Source of the DNA: Candidatus Eiseniibacteriota bacterium
GTDB lineage: Bacteria; Orphanbacterota; Orphanbacteria; Orphanbacterales; Orphanbacteraceae
Assembly: GCA_024276995.1 (NCBI GenBank)
Contig: JAJRWB010000044.1
Coordinates: 79,000-142,999, forward strand
Direction: 5' to 3'
DNA: 64,000 nt
The position numbers and the translations under genes were made by a program. The notes under the pieces were generated by a model, which searched no databases, was not told the origin of the DNA, and saw nothing but the letters and a program-made list of their open reading frames with translations. This document shows, one piece after another, positions 1 through 9,121 of this stretch (the first letter of the stretch is position 1; each line of letters opens with the position of its first letter).

Positions 1-981
1 ACGAAATTCTCGCTCGGCGTCGACCTCGACAGCGGCACCGTGATGTTCAGCCGCGGCGCAGATTTCTTCCTGCCGACGATCACCATCGACCCGTGGGAGA
101 AGATCGGTATCGGGACCCGCCACCCTAACGCCACACTCGACGTGAACGGCAGCATCAACTGCGTAAGCTCGGTGTGGATCGATGAGCTGATCGAAGGAAA
201 GGGGACGCGCATCGGTTTCGGCGCCATTCGGGACGTTTTTCCGGGGGACCTGCACTGGAATCCGGACTCCACACGGTTCGAACTGAACTACGGGATGCTG
301 ATCGACGGTCCGATCCGGGTGGGCAACGATTCCTACCAGGGGGCGAACAGCGATTACAACTACCTCTCGGAAGGAGCCTTTCCCGAGCCCGTTTCCGGCA
401 TGATGGACAACCAGGGTGATCTTTATGTCGAAAATGATCTCGAGACGGGCGGCGCCCTCGCCGTGGGCGGTCTATTCACGGTGACGTCTATCGACACCCC
501 ATCCGCGACGGACTATAACTACATCGCCTTGACTAAGGCACCCGCGCCGGTGAGTCAGACGATCGATGACGGCAACGATCTGTACGTGTGGGACGACATC
601 GAGGCGGGGGGAACGATCTCCGCATGGAACTTCGTCGATCTCCAGCCGGGACCGGCGAAAAGCGCACCGGGCGATACGCTCCCTCTCGCCACGGCCCGCT
701 CGGTGCTCTCGACCGTCAGGGCGGTTTCCTACCCCGAAACGGGGGGCGCGGGGCGAAGAGAGAAGCGAAACGACGGCGACGGAATTCATCTGAACGCGGG
801 GTTTCTCCCCGAAAGCGTCCCCGCCGAGATCGCGGGGCCGGGAGGAGTCGGCGTGAGCATCGTAGACCTGATCGCCGTGCTGACCCGTGTCGTCCAGGAT
901 CAAGATTCGGTGATCGCTGCGCAGAATGATCGGATCGACAGGCTGGAAGAACAGCTGAGCGCCCGGGACGGCGTACGATGA
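1..981 (+). CDS. tail-fibre-like surface protein, C-terminal part (5' end outside window)
   Basis: The frame is open to base 1, so only the C-terminal 326 residues are present. It carries the phrase GIGTRHPNATLDVNGSI, typical of phage tail-fibre and bacterial surface proteins of that style. Two imperfect copies of a module follow, containing GDLYVENDLETGG and NDLYVWDDIEAGG, about 50 residues apart and each preceded by a YNY segment. The last 40 residues form a heptad-like, probably trimerising coiled coil (QDQDSVIAAQNDRIDRLEEQ). Many family members end in a peptidase S74 chaperone domain, which I do not see here. Likely an exported or cell-surface structural protein; the ligand is unknown. 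The downstream gene is convergent. Confidence 0.7.
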   Translation, partial: TKFSLGVDLDSGTVMFSRGADFFLPTITIDPWEKIGIGTRHPNATLDVNGSINCVSSVWIDELIEGKGTRIGFGAIRDVFPGDLHWNPDSTRFELNYGMLIDGPIRVGNDSYQGANSDYNYLSEGAFPEPVSGMMDNQGDLYVENDLETGGALAVGGLFTVTSIDTPSATDYNYIALTKAPAPVSQTIDDGNDLYVWDDIEAGGTISAWNFVDLQPGPAKSAPGDTLPLATARSVLSTVRAVSYPETGGAGRREKRNDGDGIHLNAGFLPESVPAEIAGPGGVGVSIVDLIAVLTRVVQDQDSVIAAQNDRIDRLEEQLSARDGVR

Positions 982-989
982 GGTCCGGC

Positions 990-1003
990 GAGGCCGTGGC
1001 CTC
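990..1003. terminator. weak hairpin between convergent genes
   Basis: GAGGCC-GT-GGCCTC forms a 6-bp stem just after the stop codon at 981, in the gap between two convergent genes. The T-run is poor on both strands, so terminator function is only a guess. Confidence 0.25.
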
Positions 1004-1053
1004 TTCATCGCGCGGGTCATTCGTCCGGCACCGTACCGACACGCCCGCCCCTT

Positions 1054-2727
1054 TCAGCTTCCGGCCAGCGTCTCTTGTATGGCGCCGCACAGCTCGGTGA
1101 TACCGTACGGCTTTTGAACGTACCGCGCGATCCCGTCGACCATCTCCTCACCGATGTGACCGTCGAGGGTATAGCCGGAACTGAGGATCACCTTCACACC
1201 GGGTTCGATCTTCCGCAGGACTTCGTAGACGGCCTTTCCGTCCTTTCCCGGCATGATCATATCGAGCAGTACGAGATCGATCCTCGCCCGCTCTTTTCGA
1301 AAGCGTTCGATCGCTTCTTCTCCCCCGTGGGCCTCGATGATGCTATAGCCCGCCCTCCTCAGAATCCGGCCCACCACGTCGAGAACCTGTTCTTCGTCGT
1401 CCACCACGAGAATCGTGCCGCTCCCCTTCACGATTTCCTTCTTCGGAGATCCTACCGCCTCTCCAAAATACGCTCCGGACGCGGGCAGCACGATCCGGAT
1501 CGTCGTGCCACCGCCCGGCGGGCTCATCGCGTCGATCGAGCCTCCGTAGTTTCGGATCGTCCCGAGCACGACGGAGAGCCCCAGGCCCGTCCCACGGTCG
1601 GGCGCTTTCGTTGTAAAGAAAGGATCGAAGATTCTGTCGATATCCTCTTCCGGAATGCCCGTACCGGTATCGGTGGTCAGAATCTGGATATATTCTCCCG
1701 GCTCGACGCCGGAAAAATCGCGGCGATTCTTCTCGTCCACGGTGACCCGCCTCGTTTCGATCCGCAGTGTTCCCCCTCCGGGCATCGCATCGGAGGCGTT
1801 GGTGCAGATGTTCAAGAGTGCGAGCTGAATCTGGTTTCCGTCGACAACGACATCGGGCAGTTGTTCCTCCAGGTCGAGATCGATCTGGATGCTCTTCATC
1901 AGCGTCCTGGAGAGCATCTCGTGAAGGTCGCGGATGATCGCGTTGATCGAAGCGGGCCTGCTTTTCAGCTCCTCCTTTCGGGCGAAGGTGAGCATCTTCA
2001 TGGTCAGCTCCTTCGAGCGGAGGGCCGCCTCCTCGATCTGGAGAAACGCATCATACCCGGGATCTCCCGGTTTCAGATCGAGCTTTCCCAGCTGCGCGTT
2101 GAAGAGGATCACGGCGAGGAGATTGTTGAAGTCGTGCGCCACCCCGCCCGCGAGGTGGCCGAGGGCGTCGAGTTTGCTCGACTGCAGGAGCTGCTGGTGA
2201 AGTCTCTCCCTGTCGACTTCCGCCGCCTTCCGGTCGGTGATATCGATGATCGTGCTTTGCAGCCCTGTCACTTCGCCGTCGAGACCGGTAAGGGGTCTCG
2301 AATTGTTGAGCACCGTAATGACGGTTCCGTCTTTTCGCCTGAGACGATGTTCGAAGTTAGTGATCCGCTCGCCGTGGAGGAGTCGATCGTGGGCCGGCTC
2401 GACCGCCGCCGGATCGGCATCGACATCCGGAATACGCAGGCCGAGCAGTTCTTCCCGCGTGTATCCGAGAAGGTCGAGCCCCGCCTGGTTCGAATCGATG
2501 AAATGCATCTCCCTGTCGAACACGTAGATTGCCGCGATCGACTCGTCGAAGATTCCCCTGTACTTCTGTTCACTCTCGCGCAGTTCGCGAATCATGCGGG
2601 CACGGTCGGACAGATCACGAGTCGCCGCCTCTTCCTCGCCGGCACCACGCTCCCCCACACAAGCCGGCTCCGTCTTCAGCCCCCCGTCGAGCTTGCCCGA
2701 TTCCCCGCCGGACCGCTTCTCGATCAT
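1054..2727 (-). CDS. PAS-domain hybrid histidine kinase with C-terminal receiver
   Basis: A 557-residue cytoplasmic hybrid sensor kinase. A PAS domain spans about residues 50-166. A HisKA dimerisation helix follows, with the phospho-accepting His198 in the segment GGVAHDFNN. Next comes an HATPase domain with N box (NICTNASDAM), G1 (DTGTGIPEE), F box (FFTTK) and G2 (GTGLGLSV). The receiver starts near residue 439; Asp489 (LVLLDMIMPG) and Lys539 are the expected phosphoryl site and switch residue. No transmembrane segment is visible. I start it at the ATG at 2727, which has GGAGG seven bases upstream. The frame continues to a TTG at 2859, but the extra 44 residues look non-domain. No DNA-binding partner regulator lies next to it, so its output is unknown. 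Confidence 0.9.
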   Translation of the reverse strand: MIEKRSGGESGKLDGGLKTEPACVGERGAGEEEAATRDLSDRARMIRELRESEQKYRGIFDESIAAIYVFDREMHFIDSNQAGLDLLGYTREELLGLRIPDVDADPAAVEPAHDRLLHGERITNFEHRLRRKDGTVITVLNNSRPLTGLDGEVTGLQSTIIDITDRKAAEVDRERLHQQLLQSSKLDALGHLAGGVAHDFNNLLAVILFNAQLGKLDLKPGDPGYDAFLQIEEAALRSKELTMKMLTFARKEELKSRPASINAIIRDLHEMLSRTLMKSIQIDLDLEEQLPDVVVDGNQIQLALLNICTNASDAMPGGGTLRIETRRVTVDEKNRRDFSGVEPGEYIQILTTDTGTGIPEEDIDRIFDPFFTTKAPDRGTGLGLSVVLGTIRNYGGSIDAMSPPGGGTTIRIVLPASGAYFGEAVGSPKKEIVKGSGTILVVDDEEQVLDVVGRILRRAGYSIIEAHGGEEAIERFRKERARIDLVLLDMIMPGKDGKAVYEVLRKIEPGVKVILSSGYTLDGHIGEEMVDGIARYVQKPYGITELCGAIQETLAGS

Positions 2728-2827
2728 CGGACGACCTCCGGGTTCACCCGTTTCCGGCCTCAATCGCTTCTCGTCAAGGCGACGATGCTTCTTCCCCTGC
2801 TCCCATCGTATCCTTGCGGATGACCCG

Positions 2828-2855
2828 ATTACAAGCTCCGCGCGCAGCCGGTGAA
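2828..2855 (-). promoter_or_regulatory. candidate promoter for the hybrid kinase
   Basis: Read on the minus strand, TTCACC, a 16-base spacer and TGTAAT (5 of 6 to the consensus -10). It lies about 100 bases upstream of the GGAGG-preceded ATG at 2727, inside the longer open frame, and so agrees with the shorter gene model. Confidence 0.3.
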
Positions 2856-3215
2856 CCAAGGACGTTTCGTCGGGCGAGGCGCCCCTTCCTTTCCGTGAAG
2901 AAGATGTCCCCCGGGGACACCCGGAATTATGGGATATAGGAATTCTTGCGCCCCCCCCTGTTCCGATTCGATAAAAAATCCTATACCCGCAACGGTATGG
3001 TACGGAATCCGTTAGGAACCTCGTCCTTTGCGACAGAATCGGGTCGCTCTTCCTCCCCTCCCGGAACCGATGTTACCTCAGGGCCTTACCGTTTTCCGCT
3101 ATCGTAAAAAACTTTTCTTTCGAAAATGCCCTCGTTCCCCGACTTTCCTCCGCCCCTCGAGACCGATTCTCCCAAGATCGCTTAACTTACCGCTGAATCG
3201 GTCGAATTCGCGCGA

Positions 3216-3245
3216 TTGGTATGAGTATTGCGGTCAATGTATTTT
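3216..3245 (+). promoter_or_regulatory. candidate promoter for the M16 peptidase pair
   Basis: TTGGTA, an 18-base spacer and TATTTT. Both hexamers match the sigma-70 consensus at 4 of 6 positions. It would give a leader of about 240 bases before the ATG at 3498. Confidence 0.3.
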
Positions 3246-3497
3246 TCCATCGCCACTTCCCGATCACTGAACAAGTGTCGATGACGGAGTTCGCGAAGAT
3301 CTGCGCCCTGCTCGGTGATCCCACGCTGCCTGTCTACAGGCCGCGCCTCAATCCGTATATCGGAATACGCTCCGATGACGCTCGTTCACTGATTTGTTGC
3401 GGATGCATCGTGTGGAGCGCATGATCGTGCAACAGCAGGCACCGTTCGTTTCGCCACGATGGACAGGAAACGTTTCTCGAACCGGGAGAAAACAATT

Positions 3498-5066
3498 ATG
3501 ATGCTCAAGCTCCGGTCCCGCGGCCGGTCGATCCGGATATCGGTGTTTATCGGCATGTTCTGGTGTCTGGGAGCGTCCGTTTCCCCGGCAAGGGGAGAGC
3601 CGGCCGGGCGTCCTGTCCTTTTCGATCGCGTCGAGAAGTTTCGCCTCGACAACGGAATGCGCTTCCTTCTCCTCCCCCGTCATGACGTGCCGATCGTCGC
3701 CGGCAACATCATGGTGAAGGTCGGCAACGTGGATACCCCCGAAGGTTCCACGGGGCTCGCTCACGTGTTCGAGCATATGGCGTTCAAAGGTACCGACGTG
3801 ATCGGAAGTACCGACTTCACGGCGGAATCGGCGCTGCTCGACTCGCTGGTCGAAGCGGGCGAGCGACTTTCTTCCATCCGGAAGGGGCGGGATACGGCGG
3901 CTTCCGAGGATTCCTCCAAGGTGGAACTCGAAGTCGCCGCCCTGGAGGAGCGCGCCGGTCGCTTCAGCGAGCCGATGGCGTTTCCCCGCACATACGATAC
4001 ATATACGTTCGACTTCAACGCCTACACGAGTACCGATGTGACCGCCTACACCGCGTTGCTCGGCGCCAACAATCTCGAGGTCTGGATGCTGATGGAGAGT
4101 GAGCGACTTCAAAACCCCGTCTTCCGCGAGTTCTACTCCGAATTGGAGGTGGTCATGGAGGAGAGGCGCGCCAACACGGACGACAAGCCCGAAGCGGGCG
4201 CACGGGAGCTTCTGAAATCCCTCTTTTTCACGAAACACCCCTACCGTTTCCCGACCATCGGTTTCATGGACGATCTGCGCACGCTGACACCGAAGATGTT
4301 GCGGGAGTTTTTCGACCGGTATTACGCGCCGGGAAACATGGTGGGCGCGCTGGTCGGTGATTTCGATCCGGCGGAAGCCCGCACGTGGCTCACCTCCTAC
4401 TTCGGAGACATTCCATCGAGGCCACTGCCCCCCGGGATCGACACGGTCGAGCCGATTCCCACGAGTCCGAGACGCGGTGTCTACCGGCAGGGGAAGGAGC
4501 GCCGGCTGCAGATGGCGTTTCCCGGGTTCGGCCCGACCGATCCAGACCGGCCGGTTGCCGAGCTGCTCGGCGGCGTCCTTGCCGGGGACCGCACCCGCCG
4601 ACTGACTCGTCGACTCGACCTCGAGGAGGGGGTCGCCAGGGATGTACGGGTCTCTCCGAACGGTGGATTCGATCGTTACCCGGGGTATTTTCTCATCACC
4701 GTCGACGTGATGGCCGGTCATACGAACGAAGAGGCGGAAGAACTCGTCCGGGAGGAACTGCGCCGTCTCGTCGAGGAGCCGGTCACCGCGGAAAAGCTCG
4801 ATGAAATCAGGTCCGCCTGGCGCAAGTCTTTCCTGTTCGGCCTTCAGAAGAACGCGGATCTCGCCGACCTTCTCGCGTTCTACGAGACGATCGACGGCGA
4901 CTGGCGCCTCTCCTACAGACGTTTCGACGACTACGACCGCGTGACTCCGGCGGATGTGAGTCGCCTCGCCGGGGAACTCTTCCAGCCAAAGAACGCGACG
5001 GTCGTCTACCTGGAGCCGGAGGAAGCCTCCGGCGAAGATTCGGACAACAAGGAGGACCGGCCATGA
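3498..5066 (+). CDS. exported M16 (insulinase-like) zinc metallopeptidase, catalytic subunit
   Basis: A 522-residue protein with an N-terminal signal peptide (basic start, hydrophobic core, probable cleavage near SPARG). The inverted zinc motif HxxEH is intact at His89, Glu92 and His93 (HVFEHMAFKGT). The third ligand Glu lies in FYSELEVVMEE near residue 217. Two M16 repeats follow the usual order. The start at 3498 has GGGAG nine bases upstream, whereas the in-frame ATG at 3459 has none. The stop overlaps the next gene by ATGA. Paired periplasmic M16 proteins of this type form heterodimers that degrade or process peptides; the substrate is unknown. Confidence 0.9.
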   Translation: MMLKLRSRGRSIRISVFIGMFWCLGASVSPARGEPAGRPVLFDRVEKFRLDNGMRFLLLPRHDVPIVAGNIMVKVGNVDTPEGSTGLAHVFEHMAFKGTDVIGSTDFTAESALLDSLVEAGERLSSIRKGRDTAASEDSSKVELEVAALEERAGRFSEPMAFPRTYDTYTFDFNAYTSTDVTAYTALLGANNLEVWMLMESERLQNPVFREFYSELEVVMEERRANTDDKPEAGARELLKSLFFTKHPYRFPTIGFMDDLRTLTPKMLREFFDRYYAPGNMVGALVGDFDPAEARTWLTSYFGDIPSRPLPPGIDTVEPIPTSPRRGVYRQGKERRLQMAFPGFGPTDPDRPVAELLGGVLAGDRTRRLTRRLDLEEGVARDVRVSPNGGFDRYPGYFLITVDVMAGHTNEEAEELVREELRRLVEEPVTAEKLDEIRSAWRKSFLFGLQKNADLADLLAFYETIDGDWRLSYRRFDDYDRVTPADVSRLAGELFQPKNATVVYLEPEEASGEDSDNKEDRP

Positions 5067-6493
5067 ACACCGCGATGCAAAGAGTTGCTGTTGTCGCCCT
5101 CCTCGTGGTCCTGGCCGGGACATCGGCGAGTGCAACGCTGCGAGAACCTTCCGAACTGAAACTCGAACCGCTCGCCTTCACCATGCCCGAAGGGGAGGAA
5201 CTGCTTCTGAGCAACACCATCCGCGTGCTCGTCTTCGAGAACCACGACCTCCCCTTGGTCACGCTCTCCGCCCATGTCGTCATGGGGAAATACTATCTTC
5301 CCGTCGAGCGTGCCACCGCCGTGGAGGTTCTCTCCAGGGTCTGGGATGAAGGGGGCGCCGGTGCTCTCCCCCCCGAAGCGCTCGACTCTCTCGTGGGGAG
5401 ACTCGGCATGTCCCTTCATGCCGGCATCGATGATCGGGAGGCTTACGTCACGGCGCACATGGCGCGCGAGGACCTGTCGCGCGGCGCCGCACTCTGGCGC
5501 GATCTTCTCCTCGACCCCCGGTGGGACGAAGAGCGCGTGGCCCGCGCGAAGGCACGGAAAACCAAGGATCTTCTGTCGATCAACGACAACCCGCGATCGC
5601 TGGCGCGTGTCTGGTTCTGGAGATTGCTGGCCGGACCGGAATCCGCCGAGGGAAGAGTCGCGACACGGCGGGAAATCGAGGCGGTGACGCGCGACGAACT
5701 GCTGGCACTCCACAGGCGGTTCGTGATCCCCCGGGCCACGGTGATCGGCCTTGCCGGAGACATTACGCCCGATGAAGCGCGCGATCTTCTCGAGAAACTC
5801 CTCTCGGGCTGGTCCGCACGGGACGGGGTAGAGCTTCCCGAGATCCTTCCCCCGGTGCGCCGGGCGCGGCCGGGAGTCTACCTACTGCCGGGCGACTTCG
5901 AACAGTGCCGGATACGGATCGGCAGGAATCTCCCCGGACTGACCGACACGGCGGACGACTACCCGGCCGTCATGATCGAGGATTTCGGTGTGGGATACAT
6001 GCGTGTTTTCTACCGAACGAGGCAGGATGGCCTCTCCTACGGAACGGGATCACGGCTGATCGCCGGTCCCTTCGAAGGATCGTGCACCGCCTCGGGGAGC
6101 ACACGGCCGGAAAAAGTGGTGGAACTGGTGCGTGCGGTGCGCGAAGAGATCGACGGCATGGAACAGCGGCCCCTCACGGATCTCGAAGTACGCGGGAGCC
6201 GTACGTTTCAGCTTGGATTGTTCATCCAGAAACTGGAAAGAGCGCGGGATATCCTGCGGCTGCGCCTCCGGGAGATCACCCTCGATTTGCCTCCGAACTA
6301 CTATCCGGATCTCGTGGCGTCGCTGCAGAGCGTCTCGCCCGACGAGGTGGCGGCGGCCGGGAAGCGCTGGCTCGGCTTCGGCGACAATCCCGTGGTGCTC
6401 GTGGTGGGCACACCCGAAGGGGGCCCCGACGCACTCGAGCAGCTCGGTCTCGGCGAGGTCCATATTCTCGAACCGATCGCTTTCGGAGAATGA
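5063..6493 (+). CDS. exported M16-family protein, non-catalytic partner subunit
   Basis: A 476-residue protein with a clear signal peptide (VAVVALLVVLAGTSASA). It has the M16 fold pattern, but the HxxEH region reads YYLPVERATAVEVLSRVWD, so the zinc ligands are lost. Active/inactive M16 pairs are common, and here the two genes are translationally coupled through a 4-base ATGA overlap, which fits equimolar synthesis of a heterodimer. The inactive chain probably shapes the substrate chamber. The next gene, nadA, is convergent, with a 74-base gap in which I see no clear terminator. Confidence 0.88.
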   Translation: MNTAMQRVAVVALLVVLAGTSASATLREPSELKLEPLAFTMPEGEELLLSNTIRVLVFENHDLPLVTLSAHVVMGKYYLPVERATAVEVLSRVWDEGGAGALPPEALDSLVGRLGMSLHAGIDDREAYVTAHMAREDLSRGAALWRDLLLDPRWDEERVARAKARKTKDLLSINDNPRSLARVWFWRLLAGPESAEGRVATRREIEAVTRDELLALHRRFVIPRATVIGLAGDITPDEARDLLEKLLSGWSARDGVELPEILPPVRRARPGVYLLPGDFEQCRIRIGRNLPGLTDTADDYPAVMIEDFGVGYMRVFYRTRQDGLSYGTGSRLIAGPFEGSCTASGSTRPEKVVELVRAVREEIDGMEQRPLTDLEVRGSRTFQLGLFIQKLERARDILRLRLREITLDLPPNYYPDLVASLQSVSPDEVAAAGKRWLGFGDNPVVLVVGTPEGGPDALEQLGLGEVHILEPIAFGE

Positions 6494-6567
6494 GGAGCGT
6501 CGGCAGGCATCGGTTCTTCTGAAGGAGGCGATCACCCTTTCGGCGTAAAACGACACATCCGAATCGG

Positions 6568-7686
6568 TCAACCGTTCGCGAGCATCCGTTCGAGGGCGAC
6601 GAGGGCTGAGCGCGCCACGTCTTCGGGTACGGTGATCCGGTTGATCACCCTGTCGCCGACGAGCGCTTCGAGCGCCTCCATCAGGTTCGGCGGATCGATC
6701 TGGTACATGGTGGCGCAGTTGCACGCATAAGGCGATAGAGGGATGATCATCCTGTCGGGAAGCTCGGCGGCGAGTCGCTGCACCATGTGATGCTCCGTGC
6801 CGACCGCCCACTTCGAGCCCGGTTTCGAAGCGCGGATCGCGGCGATGATCCTCTCGGTGGAACCCGATTCATCCGCCTGCGCGATCACCTCGGCGGTGCA
6901 TTCGGGGTGGGCGATGATCCGGATGCCGGGAAACTTTTCGCGCATCAGCTCACAGTGTTCCGGCTGGAAGGTCATGTGAACGCTGCAGAATCCTTTCCAG
7001 AGGATCACCCTCGCCGCATCGAGCACCTCGCCCGTATTCCCCCCGTCGAATCTCGATGGATCCCACACCGTCATGTCGGAATCACCGATCCCCATCGCGT
7101 GGGCGGTGTTTCGTCCGAGGTGCTCGTCGGGTAGGAAGAGGATCCTCTTCCCCCTTTCGAATGCCCAACGAAACACGCCGGCGGCGTTCGACGAGGTGCA
7201 GACGATCCCGCCGTGGTCGCCGCAGAACGCCTTGATCGCCGCCGTGGAGTTCATGTATGTCACGGGAATCGTCGTGCCGCCGGTGCGCTGTTCGATCTCG
7301 TCCCAGCAGTCGAGCACTTGGTCGAGGTCGGCCATGTCCGCCATCGAACATCCCGCCTTCAGATCGGGCAAAAGGACCGCCTGGTCGGCCGAGGTGAGAA
7401 TGTCGGCGCTTTCGGCCATGAAGTGGACACCGCAAAAGACGATGAAGCGCGCATCGCTCTGCTTCGCCGCGCTGCGTGCGAGCTTGAACGAATCGCCGGT
7501 GAAATCGGCGAAGCGGATGATTTCGTCGCGCTGGTAATGGTGACCGAGGATGACGAGCCTCTTTCCGAGGCTCTTCTTCGCCGCCTCGATTCGATCGAGC
7601 ACTTCCGCGGGCGGAATCCTCGGGCCGGCCCCGTCGCGCACGCGGGGATGCCCCGGGTAAAGGGCGCTGTCGCTTCTCGTCTCCAC
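6568..7686 (-). CDS. nadA: quinolinate synthase
   Basis: A 372-residue NadA, which condenses iminoaspartate with dihydroxyacetone phosphate to quinolinate in de novo NAD synthesis, using a [4Fe-4S] cluster. The N-terminal signature LGHHYQRDEI and the repeated NadA domains are clear. Probable cluster cysteines are Cys113 (AGCSMAD), Cys234 (GFCSVH) and one in CNCATM at 322-324. The start is GTG, preceded by GGGAGGA six bases away. It follows a cysteine desulfurase by 3 bases; such pairs supply sulfur for the NadA cluster. nadC lies in another operon at 52920-53795, and nadB is not in this window. Confidence 0.96.
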   Translation of the reverse strand: METRSDSALYPGHPRVRDGAGPRIPPAEVLDRIEAAKKSLGKRLVILGHHYQRDEIIRFADFTGDSFKLARSAAKQSDARFIVFCGVHFMAESADILTSADQAVLLPDLKAGCSMADMADLDQVLDCWDEIEQRTGGTTIPVTYMNSTAAIKAFCGDHGGIVCTSSNAAGVFRWAFERGKRILFLPDEHLGRNTAHAMGIGDSDMTVWDPSRFDGGNTGEVLDAARVILWKGFCSVHMTFQPEHCELMREKFPGIRIIAHPECTAEVIAQADESGSTERIIAAIRASKPGSKWAVGTEHHMVQRLAAELPDRMIIPLSPYACNCATMYQIDPPNLMEALEALVGDRVINRITVPEDVARSALVALERMLANG

Positions 7687-7689
7687 CGC

Positions 7690-8886
7690 CTATCCTCCCG
7701 CGGCGCCGTCGCGCGCCGTGCCGTGGTAGAAGGGCGAGAATCGCCTGAGCCGCCGCACCGCCTCGATCACCCGCTCCGCCGCGAAATCGACTTCCTCTTC
7801 GGTGGTGAACCTTCCGAGGCCGAAGCGGAGACTGCTCCGGGCGAGTTCCTTCCCGACGCCGAGCGCCTCGAGAACATAGGATGATTCGTTGGCGCCGCTC
7901 GAGCAGGCCGAGCCGGGAGAGACCGCCACATCCTCCATCGCCATGAGGAGCGTCTCGCCGTCGACGTATTCGAAGCTGAGATTCAGGCTGTTCGGAAGAG
8001 TGTGCCTCGGATCGCCGTTCCGGTGGACGCCATCCGTCTTCTCCGCGATCCGCTTTTCCAGGCGGTCTCGCAGCGCTCCGATCCGCACCGCCTCTTCGGC
8101 CATCGCTTCGCCGGCAAGACGGCACGCCGCGCCGAGACCGACGACGCCGGGTACGTTGACCGTGCCGGAGCGCAATCCCCGCTCATGTCCGCCGCCGTGA
8201 AGTTGCCGCGCAATCCGGACGCGGGGATTTCTCCTTCGTACATAAAGCGCTCCGACGCCCTTCGGTCCGTACATCTTGTGGGCCGACAGCGAGAGGAGAT
8301 CGATCTTCATCTTCTCCACGTCGACCGGGATCTTTCCCGCGGCCTGGGCGGCGTCGGTGTGAAAGAGAACGCCCGCCTCCGACGTGATCGCCCCGATCTC
8401 GCCGACCGGGTGGAGAACACCGGTCTCGTTGTTCGCCGTCATGAGCGACACGAGAACCGTCTCTTCACCGATGGCGCTCCTCAACCGATCAAGATCGACA
8501 TGTCCCTCGTGATCCACCGGAAGGAGCGTAACCCTCGCGCCCCGCCCGGCAAGCCATTCGAGGGGATCGAGCACCGCCTTGTGTTCGGTGACACATGAAA
8601 TAATATGCGGCCGTGCGGCGCCGCTCGCCTCGACCACCCCCTTGATCGCCAGGTTGTCCGACTCGGTGGCGCCGCCGGTGAAGAAGATCTCCTTCGGCCG
8701 CGCGCCGATGAGAGAAGCGACCTCCTCGCGTGCGAGGTTCACCCCCTCTTCCGCTTCCCAGCCGAACGAGTGGCTCCGGCTCGCCGGGTTCCCGAAGCGT
8801 GTCGAAAACCAGGGGAGCATCGCCTCCACCACGCGCGGATCGCACGGCGTGGTCGCGTGGTGATCGAGATAGACAGGCAGCTTCAT
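7690..8886 (-). CDS. cysteine desulfurase (NifS/IscS family)
   Basis: A PLP enzyme of 398 residues that takes sulfur from cysteine for Fe-S cluster assembly. The PLP lysine is Lys204 (SAHKMYGP) and the persulfide cysteine is Cys328 in SPGSACSSG. The short loop and this cysteine motif mark the group I IscS/NifS type. I start at MKLPVYLDHHATTP (8886), where family homology begins. The open frame runs on to a TTG at 8925, but a TTGACA/TATTTT promoter occupies exactly that stretch, so the mRNA may be nearly leaderless. Operon partner nadA suggests a dedicated role in NadA maturation. Confidence 0.93.
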   Translation of the reverse strand: MKLPVYLDHHATTPCDPRVVEAMLPWFSTRFGNPASRSHSFGWEAEEGVNLAREEVASLIGARPKEIFFTGGATESDNLAIKGVVEASGAARPHIISCVTEHKAVLDPLEWLAGRGARVTLLPVDHEGHVDLDRLRSAIGEETVLVSLMTANNETGVLHPVGEIGAITSEAGVLFHTDAAQAAGKIPVDVEKMKIDLLSLSAHKMYGPKGVGALYVRRRNPRVRIARQLHGGGHERGLRSGTVNVPGVVGLGAACRLAGEAMAEEAVRIGALRDRLEKRIAEKTDGVHRNGDPRHTLPNSLNLSFEYVDGETLLMAMEDVAVSPGSACSSGANESSYVLEALGVGKELARSSLRFGLGRFTTEEEVDFAAERVIEAVRRLRRFSPFYHGTARDGAAGG

Positions 8887-8896
8887 AACATGTTTC

Positions 8897-8925
8897 AAAA
8901 TAGGTCCACCGGGCCGCATTGTCAA
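8897..8925 (-). promoter_or_regulatory. sigma-70 promoter giving a near-leaderless desulfurase mRNA
   Basis: On the minus strand: perfect TTGACA (8920-8925), a 17-base spacer and TATTTT (8897-8902). The expected transcription start is about base 8890, only some four bases before the ATG at 8886, which itself has no Shine-Dalgarno sequence. Confidence 0.55.
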
Positions 8926-9040
8926 GAAACAGTTGGAAATACGGGGGTTACGGCATGTCTCGGATCACACTTCCCCCCGATTCCACCGGCAATGCGCCCG
9001 GGAAATACCGCCGCAGGTCATTGGTTCGAAAAAACAGCTT

Positions 9041-9068
9041 TTCACAGGTCACTCGTTTCGCGTATCGT
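9041..9068 (+). promoter_or_regulatory. candidate promoter for the ferredoxin-like gene
   Basis: TTCACA, a 16-base spacer and TATCGT upstream of the gene at 9122, in the 235-base divergent region. The spacing is short and the -10 matches only 4 of 6. Confidence 0.3.
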
Positions 9069-9121
9069 ATCTGTTGAGTCGGCGATCCACTACTGCGCTT
9101 CCCCGCGAAAGGAGGTACGCG

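Larger units (their letters stand above)
2728..3497. other. 770-bp non-coding divergent intergenic region
   Basis: No convincing gene is seen here. Short open frames around 3028-3424 lack ribosome binding sites and family resemblance. The stretch is richer in A+T than its neighbours. It holds weak candidate promoters for both flanking genes and a perfect inverted repeat TGTCCCC-C-GGGGACA at 2905-2919. Confidence 0.6.

Noticed and set aside
1075-2823. Long open frame on the plus strand opposite the histidine kinase
   Set aside because: Composition is that of a GC-rich antisense shadow (Arg, His, Pro, Leu rich) with no domain; the minus-strand frame has all kinase motifs. The same applies to long shadows at 3348-5135, 8605-11040, 13564-16242, 17114-19243 and 40266-43307.
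3028-3424. Two short plus-strand open frames in the large intergenic gap
   Set aside because: No ribosome binding site, no family resemblance, and overlapping frames; treated as non-coding.
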